Part shown: positions 8,583 through 16,720 of the stretch, one piece after another | Numbering within the stretch: position 1 is the first letter of the stretch | Layout: each line of letters begins with the position of its first letter | Assembly: GCF_006385175.1 (NCBI RefSeq) | Contig: NZ_VFIY01000010.1 | Coordinates: 162,900 to 226,899, forward strand | From: Emcibacter nanhaiensis | GTDB taxonomy: Bacteria; Pseudomonadota; Alphaproteobacteria; Sphingomonadales; Emcibacteraceae | Direction of reading: 5' to 3' | Length of the DNA stretch: 64,000 nt | Translations under genes and position numbers: made by a program | The notes under the pieces: model-generated | Seen by the model: the letters and a program-made list of their open reading frames with translations, nothing else | Databases searched by the model: none | What the model was told of the DNA's origin: nothing

Positions 8583-10052
8583 TCACTTGCCGGCCCGGGC
8601 CTGCGCCAGTTGGTCGGCGGGTACCCACCAGCCGTGCACCTGCGCTTTCATGGGGATCGGCAACAGCACCTTGGCCACGGCCCCTTGGGAGACATTACCC
8701 GCGTCGATGATCCAGAGCTCGGACTCAAAGAGATTATCGTCAACCTGGCGGTCGACCACGCACATGAGCCAGCCTTCATGGTCCGGATCCCTGGCCGGGA
8801 TATGCACCGGTTCATTGAGCCCCATACCAAAGCCCAGTGGCATCATGTCAAGACGGCCGGTTGCGGGCTCGATCCTGAGCAGGGCGTTGAAGGCCACGCC
8901 CACCGGGCCGCCCGGCAGCGGCGGACCGCCTTCCGGGTTCATGCTCAGATACCAGGCGGACTCGTAGGGCCGGCCCTGGTCCTTGTCCCTGAGCCGCGGC
9001 ATGTCGCCTGGCGGGCCAAGCGGGATTTCGGCTATAGAGTCGTCATTCCTGGACATATCCAGGGTCCAGCGGATCAGGCCGCCGCCGATCTCAGACTGGT
9101 CACAGTGGATGCCGCCCGCTTCACGCATGAAGGGGAAGGCATTGGTGTCCGACAGACACAGTTCCATATGGATTTTATCGCCGTCATCAAAGGCATTGAC
9201 CAGATGGAAGCAGGACACACCCTTGCGTCCCTTGAACCAGCGGATATCCTCCACCTTGCCATACCGCGGCATCACCGCGACCCAGCTTTCCAGGTCCTGC
9301 TGGTGGGCCCAGTGCGGACCGCCGGCCTTGATCCGGTCCAGATCGGCTGTGGTCGGAAACAGCGGGAAGATTGCATATTTCTCGGTGATGACAAAATCAT
9401 GCATGGCGGAAACATATGGCGCCTCGAACCATTGCTCGGACACCAGGTTGCCGTCCTTGTCGGCGATACAATAGGAAATTTCCTTGCTGCACAGTCCGTC
9501 GGCCTCATAGCCGAAGAAGAACATTTCCCCGGTTTCCGGGTCGATGCGGGCATGGGCCGTCATGGTCTGCGATTTCAGGGCGCCGTGATAGTCCCAGGAG
9601 CCGATGGTTTCCAGCGTATGGGGATTAACCTCATAGGCGCGGCCGTCTTCCTTGGTCATAAACAGCCGCCCGGCATGCCAGATCGGCGTGGTGTTGGAGA
9701 CAGTCCGGTCCACCCCTTCCACGGAGGGATCGTCGGTAAAGGGGTTGCGGTATTTACCGAACAGCGCCTTGCGCGCCTTTTTCTCCGCCAGGTAACGGGC
9801 GGTTTCCACATAGCGGATGTCATAATCCACATGGCCGTCCCCGAACAGGAAACGGGCAATCATACCGTCCGCATTGAGGGCAATATCATCTTCAAACATC
9901 GGCAGATGGGCCGGATCGGGCACGGCCCGGAAAAAAGCCCCCTGGATTTCCGGGGGAATCTCCCCCTCGACAACCAGGTCCCGAACCGATGCCTCGGCGC
10001 GAATGGGGGTATTGAGTCCGGTGAATTGAATAGTCGACGGAAATTTATCCAT
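8583..10052 (-). CDS. Carotenoid-oxygenase family protein, lignostilbene dioxygenase-like
   Basis: About 489 residues, within the normal range for retinal-pigment-epithelial-membrane (RPE65) family non-haem iron dioxygenases. Recognisable segments are GDGHVDYDIRYVET, MTAHARIDPETGEMFFFGYE and MHDFVITEKYAIFPLF; the last two carry iron-ligand histidines of the family. Bacterial relatives such as LsdA and CCD cleave the interphenyl C=C of stilbenes to two aldehydes. The ATG at 10052 has AGAGGAG upstream. Palindrome A sits 69 bp upstream. Given the neighbouring ether-cleavage genes, lignostilbene cleavage to vanillin-type aldehydes is the best guess; resveratrol or an isoeugenol-type substrate is also possible. 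Confidence 0.85.
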   Translation of the reverse strand: MDKFPSTIQFTGLNTPIRAEASVRDLVVEGEIPPEIQGAFFRAVPDPAHLPMFEDDIALNADGMIARFLFGDGHVDYDIRYVETARYLAEKKARKALFGKYRNPFTDDPSVEGVDRTVSNTTPIWHAGRLFMTKEDGRAYEVNPHTLETIGSWDYHGALKSQTMTAHARIDPETGEMFFFGYEADGLCSKEISYCIADKDGNLVSEQWFEAPYVSAMHDFVITEKYAIFPLFPTTADLDRIKAGGPHWAHQQDLESWVAVMPRYGKVEDIRWFKGRKGVSCFHLVNAFDDGDKIHMELCLSDTNAFPFMREAGGIHCDQSEIGGGLIRWTLDMSRNDDSIAEIPLGPPGDMPRLRDKDQGRPYESAWYLSMNPEGGPPLPGGPVGVAFNALLRIEPATGRLDMMPLGFGMGLNEPVHIPARDPDHEGWLMCVVDRQVDDNLFESELWIIDAGNVSQGAVAKVLLPIPMKAQVHGWWVPADQLAQARAGK

Positions 10053-10120
10053 CCCGCAATCTCCTCTTTTGAAACCTCCAGCCATTTACTTTGGTATTTA
10101 TTCATGGCACAATCCAATAA

Positions 10121-10132
10121 TAACATTTGTTA
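10121..10132. promoter_or_regulatory. Palindrome A operator candidate (TAACATTTGTTA)
   Basis: A 12-bp near-perfect palindrome upstream of the carotenoid-oxygenase-like gene. It differs by one base from the copy at 4865 and is identical to the copy at 14060. Confidence 0.55.
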
Positions 10133-10213
10133 CTTTAATAGCAAGCAGATCGTCGGGAAAAATTGCCCGATCACCAACAAAGAACGGCCAACAGCTTGAT
10201 TCTGCACGGTGGT

Positions 10214-10244
10214 TTGACATATCGCTGATAACCTGCGTTACAAT
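10214..10244 (+). promoter_or_regulatory. Candidate sigma70-type promoter for the AAHS transporter
   Basis: TTGACA at 10214-10219 and TACAAT at 10239-10244 are separated by 19 bp, slightly long. They lie about 40 bp before the TTG start of the transporter. Confidence 0.4.
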
Positions 10245-10282
10245 ATCAGAGGCAGAAAGTGACATAAGCAGGGGAGGACTCA

Positions 10283-11620
10283 TTGAGCAGCGCAAAACAG
10301 ACGACGCAGGATTATTCCCTGCAGACGGTCTTTGACGGGCTTTCCTTTGGCGCGCCGCTGATCCTGTCGCTGTCGCTCTGCACCCTGGTGATGCTGATTG
10401 ACGGCTATGACCTGGCCGCCCTGCCGCTGGCGCTGCCCTATATCCTGCCGTCCTGGGAGGGTGACGCCGCCGGCTTCGGCCCGGCCCTCGCCGCGGTGTT
10501 GCTCGGGCTTGGCGCCGGCGCCCTCTTGCTCGCCCCGCTGGGGGACCGGTTCGGGCGACGTAAACTGATTATTCCCTCCCTGCTGGCCGTTGCCCTGTTC
10601 ACCATCGGCACCGGCTTCTCTTCCTCCATCGGCGGATTCACCTTCTGGCGGCTGTTGACCGGAACGGCACTGGGCGCCTGCCTGCCCAATGTCACCGCCC
10701 TGGTGGCGGAACTGGCTCCGAAGCGGCGGCGGGCCGGTATCATTGTCTTTGTCTCCTGCGGCGTTTCCCTGGGTGCCGCCGGGGCGGGACTGGTGGTGCC
10801 CTGGCTGGTAAGCCTGGGCGGCTGGCAGATGATTTTCTATATGTCAGGCTTCGTCACGCTGCTGATCGCCCTGCTGCTCTATCTGATCCTGCCGGATTCT
10901 CCCGGCTACCTGTTGCGCGCGGGCAGACACGAAAGCCTTGATCGGCTGCTGACCAGACTCCGTGCGCCCGCTCGCGCCGAGCAATTGAGACAGCTGTTTC
11001 CCGACCGGGAAAAATCCACCCTTTCCGCCTGGCGCGCCCTGTTTGAAAAATCCTATCTTCGCGCCACCCTGGTCTATGCCGGCCTGTTCACTATCAATTC
11101 CCTGACCATGTACAGTCTGGTCAGCTGGCTGCCCACGCTTCTGCCCAGTGCAGGTTTCAGCGCGGACCAGGCGGCAAGATTCGCTTCCGTGATGCAGATC
11201 GGCGGCTTGCTGGGCGGTTTCCTGCTGTCTTGGCTGCTGGACCGGGAGCAGACCGTCAGGGCTTTCCTCAGCGCCTACGGGGTAGTGATCCTGGTGATCG
11301 TCGGATTCAGCCTGATCCCGGCTCAGCCCCTGTCCTGGGGCATCCTGATCCTGCTGACAGGCGGCGGTGTGGCCGGGGCGCACCTGTCGCTGATGGCGCT
11401 GGGCCCGAAATTCTATCCGCCGCACATCCTGTCCACCGCCATCGGCATCACCATCGCACTAGGGCGCATCGGCGCAATCCTGGGCCCGCTGCTCGGCGGC
11501 TGGTATGTGGGCATGGGGCTTGGGTTTGCCAGCTTCATGCAGACCCTGCTGGTGCCGGTCATCCTGTGTATGTTGCTGGTGGGCCTGATCCCGGGAGTGT
11601 TGCGCAGCCTGAATAGCTAA
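10283..11620 (+). CDS. MFS transporter, aromatic acid:H+ symporter (AAHS) type
   Basis: A 445-residue protein with 12 predicted transmembrane helices. The first helix carries LIDGYDLAALPLALP, matching the DGxD motif that marks the aromatic acid:H+ symporters such as PcaK. The loop motif GDRFGRRK follows at the helix 2-3 turn. Translation appears to start at TTG, since GGGGAGGA lies 5 nt upstream and no in-frame ATG is near. It most likely imports an aromatic acid. It is divergent from the dioxygenase gene. Confidence 0.88.
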   Translation: MSSAKQTTQDYSLQTVFDGLSFGAPLILSLSLCTLVMLIDGYDLAALPLALPYILPSWEGDAAGFGPALAAVLLGLGAGALLLAPLGDRFGRRKLIIPSLLAVALFTIGTGFSSSIGGFTFWRLLTGTALGACLPNVTALVAELAPKRRRAGIIVFVSCGVSLGAAGAGLVVPWLVSLGGWQMIFYMSGFVTLLIALLLYLILPDSPGYLLRAGRHESLDRLLTRLRAPARAEQLRQLFPDREKSTLSAWRALFEKSYLRATLVYAGLFTINSLTMYSLVSWLPTLLPSAGFSADQAARFASVMQIGGLLGGFLLSWLLDREQTVRAFLSAYGVVILVIVGFSLIPAQPLSWGILILLTGGGVAGAHLSLMALGPKFYPPHILSTAIGITIALGRIGAILGPLLGGWYVGMGLGFASFMQTLLVPVILCMLLVGLIPGVLRSLNS

Positions 11621-11658
11621 GCCGGCCCCATACCCGCAGAAAACTGTTCATTTATCCT

Positions 11659-11673
11659 GTTAGTTTTTCTAAC
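11659..11673. promoter_or_regulatory. Inverted repeat upstream of the second MFS gene
   Basis: GTTAG-TTTTT-CTAAC, a 5-bp inverted repeat with a T5 spacer, sits just upstream of a TTGACC/TAATTT promoter-like pair. It could be an operator, or part of a weak terminator for the upstream transporter. Confidence 0.35.
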
Positions 11674-11741
11674 TCTTGACCAGAAACCCTCTTTGCGGCC
11701 TAATTTGTTTGGGAGACTAACAAAATAATTGGGAGACAAAT

Positions 11742-13184
11742 ATGACGGGCGCTTCATATAGCGACAAGGGGACTCCGGAACCGATCCTCACTGACACTGT
11801 TGGTGATGTGGAACATGAAGACTATGCAATTGGTGCGGAACATCCTGCGCCTCCAGCTGCGGAGGAACGGACCTATCCCTCGCCCGGCAAAGCCTGGTAC
11901 TGCGTCTTTGTCCTCGCCCTGGCGGTCCTGGTCAACTTCCTCGACCGGAACATATTGAACCTCCTGGCGGAAAGCATCAAACGCGACCTGCAGCTAACAG
12001 AAATTGAAACCAGCCTGATCCTGGGTGTGGCCTTCACCGTATTCTACAGCATCTTCGGCCTTCCCGTCGCCCGGCTGGTGGACCGGGGCAACCGGAAAAA
12101 GATCATGGCCGCCGGGATCGCCATCTGGAGCGTCATGACCGCCTTTTGCGGCCTGGCGTCAAATTTCTGGCAGCTTTTTATCGGCCGCGTCGGGGTTGGC
12201 GTGGGCGAGACCACAAGCGGACCGTCCGCCTATTCCCTGCTATCCGACTATTTCCCGCCGCAGAAACTGCCCAAGGCGATCGCCGGCATGAACATGGGAT
12301 TTGTATTGGGAATCGGCATGGCCTCGATTTTTGGCGGCCTTTTGATTGGCGTCATCGGGGACAGGAGTTTCACTTTCCCAGTTGTCGGCGAACTGGCGGG
12401 CTGGCAGATGGTCCTCATTTCCGCAGGCCTTCCCGGGGTCATTGTCGCTCTGCTGATGCTGACGGTGACGGAACCCCCGAGACACGGGCAGGCCTCCAAG
12501 GACTCCCAGCCAATTACCGAAGTCTTTAAATTTGTCTGGCACAACCGGGCGGTCTACCTGCCTCTGTTCCTGGGGCTGGCCATCAGGTCGGCCCAGATGG
12601 CGGCCGTGGGCGCCTGGGGTGTTGTATTTTATATCCGCACTTATGGCTGGACACCCGATTTTATTGGTCCCGTAACCGGGGTCACCATGTTGATCTCCAT
12701 GCCGATCGGTCTGTTCCTTGGCAGCTGGTTCGGGGAACATTATTGGAAAAAAGGCTATCATGACGCCAATATGCGCGTGGTGGTTTACAGCACCATGATC
12801 ACCATACCCTTTGCTTTGGCTCCCCTCCTGCCCAATCCCTGGATGGTGGTTGGACTGGGCCTGATCGCCGGGATATTCAATGGCATGGCCGCCCCCGTGG
12901 AGAATGCCGCCCTTCAGATCGTGACCCCCAACAAATTCCGGGGCCAGGTGACTTTCCTGTTCCTGTTCACCATGAATGTGATCGGCTTTGGCTTAGGTCC
13001 CATCATTTTGGCCGCCATGACCCAGTATATTTTTGGCGAGGCCGGAATTCGTTATTCCCTGGTTCTCACAGGCGTCATCTTCGGCCCCGTGGCCACCTAT
13101 ATATTCTGGCTGGGAATGAAACCCTATGGTAAGGCCGTCGCGGCCGGCGGGCTGGAAGTTCAGGAGTCTGACAAGGCCACCTGA
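11742..13184 (+). CDS. MFS transporter, spinster-like
   Basis: A 480-residue major facilitator protein. About 50 hydrophilic residues precede the first transmembrane helix (FVLALAVLVNFLDRNILNLL). The segment VGVGVGETTSGPSAYSLLSD is characteristic of the spinster-like and bacterial aromatic-compound MFS group. GGGAGA precedes the ATG, and the same GGGAGAC sequence occurs again 23 nt further upstream. The substrate is unknown; the position before the beta-ether operon suggests a lignin-related oligomer or monomer. Its last 25 nt overlap the convergent XRE regulator. Confidence 0.88.
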   Translation: MTGASYSDKGTPEPILTDTVGDVEHEDYAIGAEHPAPPAAEERTYPSPGKAWYCVFVLALAVLVNFLDRNILNLLAESIKRDLQLTEIETSLILGVAFTVFYSIFGLPVARLVDRGNRKKIMAAGIAIWSVMTAFCGLASNFWQLFIGRVGVGVGETTSGPSAYSLLSDYFPPQKLPKAIAGMNMGFVLGIGMASIFGGLLIGVIGDRSFTFPVVGELAGWQMVLISAGLPGVIVALLMLTVTEPPRHGQASKDSQPITEVFKFVWHNRAVYLPLFLGLAIRSAQMAAVGAWGVVFYIRTYGWTPDFIGPVTGVTMLISMPIGLFLGSWFGEHYWKKGYHDANMRVVVYSTMITIPFALAPLLPNPWMVVGLGLIAGIFNGMAAPVENAALQIVTPNKFRGQVTFLFLFTMNVIGFGLGPIILAAMTQYIFGEAGIRYSLVLTGVIFGPVATYIFWLGMKPYGKAVAAGGLEVQESDKAT

Positions 13185-13981
13185 TCCAGCCGTTCCCGGC
13201 TCACGTCATCTGTCGGCACAAACAGAATTAGCCTCTGGGAAGGGGCTTCTTCTATTGTGTAGGAGGTGTGCCGGACCGTGATGTCGCCGAATTCGGGCGC
13301 CGTTACAGTATGAACACCTTCGAGATGGGCGATGATGTCCGACTGAAACCAAAACTCCTTGAAGGTTTTGCTTTTGTTCAGCATCTCCTGAATGATGGCA
13401 TCGAACTTTTCGGTCTGGTTGGTCCGGCTGTAGTCCCATTTGAAGCGGGCGGTCAGGCGTTTGGCCATCTCCCGGAAACTGTCGGGGTCCTTGCGGTATC
13501 TTTTATCCAGCATGAGGATCTTGAACAGGTTTCGCTCCGACGCCGGGCGTTCCGCATAGTCCCGGAACAGTCTGGTCACGATGTGGTTCCAGCCGATAAC
13601 CGTCCAGTCCTCGGTGATGACCTGGGCCGGAATATTCAGTCCGTCCATCATCTGCTGGGTGGCGGGATGGATGACTTCATCCTGAGCGACCACAAGCGGG
13701 CGCGGGCGTTTTCGGGCAAGCGCGAGCAGATACTCCCGTTCCTGGGGATTAAGCAGCAGGGTCCGGCTTAACCCTTCCAGCATGGCCCTGGAGAGCTGCA
13801 CCTCCCGCCCCTGTTCGAACCAGGTATACCAGGTGACGCTCATGCCGGTGAGGGTCGCGACTTCCTCGCGGCGCAGACCGGAGGTGCGGCGGCGACCGCC
13901 TTCGGGCAGGCCCACATCCGAGGGTTTGATTCGGGCACGGGCATTTTTGAGGAACCGAACAAGTTCATCCCGTTGGGTCAT
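13160..13981 (-). CDS. XRE-family transcriptional regulator with MLTR/MmyB-like ligand-binding domain
   Basis: A 273-residue regulator. Residues about 10-75 form a helix-turn-helix with RRTSGLRREEVATLTGMSVTW, the signature of the HTH_31 group. Residues about 105-265 form the MmyB-like ligand-binding domain typical of these proteins, which often sense fatty-acid-like ligands. It is divergent from the LigF-like operon. Palindrome A at 14060 lies 79 bp upstream of its start, so it is a candidate for the protein that binds palindrome A and controls both itself and the lignin genes. Confidence 0.88.
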   Translation of the reverse strand: MTQRDELVRFLKNARARIKPSDVGLPEGGRRRTSGLRREEVATLTGMSVTWYTWFEQGREVQLSRAMLEGLSRTLLLNPQEREYLLALARKRPRPLVVAQDEVIHPATQQMMDGLNIPAQVITEDWTVIGWNHIVTRLFRDYAERPASERNLFKILMLDKRYRKDPDSFREMAKRLTARFKWDYSRTNQTEKFDAIIQEMLNKSKTFKEFWFQSDIIAHLEGVHTVTAPEFGDITVRHTSYTIEEAPSQRLILFVPTDDVSRERLDQVALSDS

Positions 13982-14059
13982 ATTTCAGTTTTCCCTATAT
14001 TTTTCAGAACAAAATCTGTCCCGCTTATAGTTCAGTTTATATCCCACATCTTTCTAAAA

Positions 14060-14071
14060 TAACATTTGTTA
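14060..14071. promoter_or_regulatory. Palindrome A operator candidate (TAACATTTGTTA)
   Basis: Third copy of the 12-bp palindrome, in the AT-rich region (13982-14240) between the XRE regulator and the LigF-like operon. It is identical to the copy at 10121. Nothing else in this 259-bp region looks coding. Confidence 0.55.
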
Positions 14072-14240
14072 TAATAGGTTTAGGGCCCCATGTCACCTCT
14101 CTTGATCTATGTTATATATGAGGTAATTAGCTATTAGTTTTTATAATAGGATAATTTCAGGCCTGTTACTAATCAATTTCCTGCCGGTAAAATAGAAAAA
14201 AATCAAAATAGCTAATCATACGAAATATAGGGACCTACTG

Positions 14241-15026
14241 ATGCTAGACGTTTATCACGCCGAGCCCGGCGCCAATACCTTGAAAGTTCTTCTCGCCCTG
14301 AAAGAAAAAGGCGTAGACTTTAACAGTCATTACGTCGCTCTGAACAAATTCGAGCAGCACGAAGAATGGTTCAAGAAAATCAATCCCAACGGCCAGGTGC
14401 CGGTCATTGTCCATGACGGCAAGGTGATCAACGAATCAACCGTGATCAACGAATATGTTGACGCCGTTTTCGAGGGACCGGCCCTGCGCCCGGCCGATGA
14501 ATATGGCAAGGCCATGATGCGGATCTGGACCAAATGGGTCGACGAATATTTCTGCCCGGCGCTGAGCTACCTGGCTTGGAACTGGATGATCAAGAGCCTG
14601 GTCAAGGACCTTACTCCCGAGGAATTCGAAGCGAAACTCCAGAAAATTCCCCTCAAGGAACAACAGGACAAATGGCGCATCACCGCGACCGAAGGCTACC
14701 CGGAAGAGCGGCTCAAGGAATGGCGCCGCCAGGTGGAAACTTCCGTCACTAAAATCGACAGCGCCCTCAGGGAACACGGCAAGGACTGGATCCTTGGCGA
14801 CCAGTTCACCCTGGCGGACATCTCCGTCTTTGCCATGGCCCATCCCATGCCCATGGGCTACCAGGACATCATGAATGAGGAGGATACCCCCCACCTTATG
14901 GCCTGGTACAATCGCATGATGGAACGCGACGGCACTAACGCCGCCCTGACTATGCCCAACAAGATGCGTGAAGAAGTCAAGCTTGACGATCGCGTCGACG
15001 TCCTCTCCAAGCAAGGAAAAGAATGA
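14241..15026 (+). CDS. Glutathione S-transferase, LigF-like beta-etherase
   Basis: A 261-residue GST. The thioredoxin-fold N-terminal domain includes GANTLKVLLALKEKG and KINPNGQVPVI with the glutathione-binding ES (NESTVINEY). The segment MRIWTKWVDEYFCPALSYLA closely resembles LigF of Sphingobium SYK-6, which also reads VDEYFC. LigF-type enzymes use glutathione to cleave the beta-aryl ether bond of one enantiomer of the alpha-keto dimer, giving a glutathione conjugate and guaiacol. It is the first gene of a four-gene operon with Calpha-dehydrogenase-like SDRs and a LigE-like GST. AGGGAC precedes the ATG. Confidence 0.9.
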   Translation: MLDVYHAEPGANTLKVLLALKEKGVDFNSHYVALNKFEQHEEWFKKINPNGQVPVIVHDGKVINESTVINEYVDAVFEGPALRPADEYGKAMMRIWTKWVDEYFCPALSYLAWNWMIKSLVKDLTPEEFEAKLQKIPLKEQQDKWRITATEGYPEERLKEWRRQVETSVTKIDSALREHGKDWILGDQFTLADISVFAMAHPMPMGYQDIMNEEDTPHLMAWYNRMMERDGTNAALTMPNKMREEVKLDDRVDVLSKQGKE

Positions 15027-15027
15027 T

Positions 15028-15939
15028 ATGAAAGCTCCTATGGCTGATGTAGCCGGGAAGACCGCCTTTATTACCGGCGGTGCCAACGGCATTGGCCTGG
15101 GCATTGCCCGGGCTCTCGTAAATGCAGGCGCCAATGTGGTGCTTGCCGATATCCAGGAACAGGCCCTTGCCGAGGCCCGGGAATACCTGGGCGCCGACGA
15201 TCAGGTCAGGACCATCGTTCTGGACGTCACCGACCGGGAAGCCTTTGCCAAGGCCGCGGACCAGACCGAGGAATGGTTCGGCAATGTCCACATCCTGATC
15301 GGCAATGCCGGCATCGGCATCGGCGGTCTGGTGGCCGACGCCACCTATGACGACTGGGACTGGGGCATGGGCGTCAACCTGGGCGGGGTTATCAACGGCC
15401 TTGTCACCTTCCTGCCGCGGATCAAGAAACATGGCGAAGGCGGGCAGATCGTAACCACCGCGTCCAAGGCGGCGCTGATCCCGATCCCCTGGTCCTCCAT
15501 TTACATTGCCGCCAAGTCGGCCGTCCTCGGTATGTCGGAATCAATCCGCGGCGAGCTCGCGCCCGATAATATCGGCGTGTCGGCCTTCTGCCCCGGCCCG
15601 GTGCAGACCAAAATCAGCGATTCCGGCAAACTGCGCCCGGAAAAATACAAAGAAAACAGCGGTTATCGGGAATTCGAGGAAAACCTCGAAAAGCGTCCCA
15701 ATTCCCCCCTGTGGATGACCAAGGAAGAAGTCGGCGAACGGGTGCTGAAAGGCATCCGGCAGAATGACCTCTATATCATCACCCATCGGGAGTTCAAGGA
15801 AGGCACCAAAACACGCTTTGACGCCATCCTGGCCTCCTTCCCGGACGAGGAGATCAACGAGGAGCGCAAGGAAGCCATCAGCTTCCTGACCTCCAACCCG
15901 CTGTTTGACGAAGTCCTGGCGGAAAAAACCAAAAAATAG
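15028..15939 (+). CDS. SDR oxidoreductase, LigD/LigL-type Calpha-dehydrogenase-like
   Basis: A 303-residue short-chain dehydrogenase. It has the cofactor motif TGGANGIGLGIA, NAG (GNAGIGIGG) and the catalytic SIYIAAK. The ATG at 15028 lies one base after the GST stop, so the genes are coupled. Length, the C-terminal extension (about residues 190-303) and operon position match the Calpha-dehydrogenases LigD, LigL, LigN and LigO. Those oxidise the benzylic hydroxyl of beta-aryl ether dimers to the ketone that the GSTs need. Stereochemical preference cannot be read from sequence. Confidence 0.85.
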   Translation: MKAPMADVAGKTAFITGGANGIGLGIARALVNAGANVVLADIQEQALAEAREYLGADDQVRTIVLDVTDREAFAKAADQTEEWFGNVHILIGNAGIGIGGLVADATYDDWDWGMGVNLGGVINGLVTFLPRIKKHGEGGQIVTTASKAALIPIPWSSIYIAAKSAVLGMSESIRGELAPDNIGVSAFCPGPVQTKISDSGKLRPEKYKENSGYREFEENLEKRPNSPLWMTKEEVGERVLKGIRQNDLYIITHREFKEGTKTRFDAILASFPDEEINEERKEAISFLTSNPLFDEVLAEKTKK

Positions 15940-15950
15940 GGGGTAGAGTC

Positions 15951-16682
15951 ATGGCCAAGAATAATACGATCACCCTCTATGATCTGGTGCTGGAAAGCGG
16001 CTGCACCATCAGCCCCTTTGTCTGGCGCACCAAATACGCCCTGAAACACAAGGGTTTTGACCTGGAGCTGATCCCCAACGGTTTTACCGGGATCGAGGAA
16101 CTGACCAACGGCTTTTCCGATCGCCTGCCGGTGATTGTTGATGACGGCCACTGGGTCAAGGACAGCTGGGAAATTGCCGAATATCTGGATGAAAAATATC
16201 CCGATCGGCCGATGCTGTTTGAAAGCCAGTGCCACAGGAACCTGACCAAGTTCATCGACAGCTGGCTCTGGCGTACTGCCATTTCTCCCTGGTTCCGCTG
16301 TTACATCCTGGACTATCATGATCTGTCCATGCCCCAGGACCGGGAATATGTGCGCACCAGCCGGGAACAGATGTTCCTCGGCGGGGAAAAACTGGAAAAC
16401 GTCCAGGCCGGGCGCGAGGAACGCCTGCCGCTGGTACCGCCCGAACTGGAGCCTTTGCGCGAGCTATTGGAAGAGAGCCCCTGGATCGGCGGGGAAAGCC
16501 CCAATTACACCGATTATTGCATCCTTGCGGTCTTTTTATGGACCGCCTCGGTCGCCAAGATCCCGCCGCTGCATGACGATGATCCGCTCAGGAATTATAT
16601 CGACCGCGGCTTTGATCTGTATGGCGGATTGGGACGCCACGAAGGCATGCATAATCTTTTCGGCCTGCCGAAAGCAGACTAG
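15951..16682 (+). CDS. ligE: Glutathione S-transferase, LigE/LigP-like beta-etherase
   Basis: A 243-residue GST whose sequence is close to LigE of Sphingobium SYK-6 along its whole length as I recall it. The opening reads NNTITLYDLVLESGCTISPF, then VWRTKYALKHKGFD, YLDEKYPDRPMLFE, PWFRCYILDYHDLS and LAVFLWTASVA. LigE and LigP cleave the beta-aryl ether bond of the (betaR)-alpha-keto dimer with glutathione. It lacks the long charged C-terminal tail of LigE. AGGGGG precedes the ATG. Together with the LigF-like gene it gives the operon both stereochemical classes of etherase. Confidence 0.92.
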   Translation: MAKNNTITLYDLVLESGCTISPFVWRTKYALKHKGFDLELIPNGFTGIEELTNGFSDRLPVIVDDGHWVKDSWEIAEYLDEKYPDRPMLFESQCHRNLTKFIDSWLWRTAISPWFRCYILDYHDLSMPQDREYVRTSREQMFLGGEKLENVQAGREERLPLVPPELEPLRELLEESPWIGGESPNYTDYCILAVFLWTASVAKIPPLHDDDPLRNYIDRGFDLYGGLGRHEGMHNLFGLPKAD

Positions 16683-16720
16683 GTACCGGGCCAAAATTTG
16701 AAATTCAACAGGAGTGAAAA

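Noticed and set aside
8610..10199. A 529-codon plus-strand open frame antisense to the carotenoid-oxygenase-like gene
   Set aside because: The opposite strand encodes a clear family protein with a good ribosome site; this frame has neither.
14072..14240. The AT-rich stretch before the LigF-like operon considered as an insertion scar
   Set aside because: No terminal repeats, transposase remnant or target duplication was seen; promoter DNA explains the composition.
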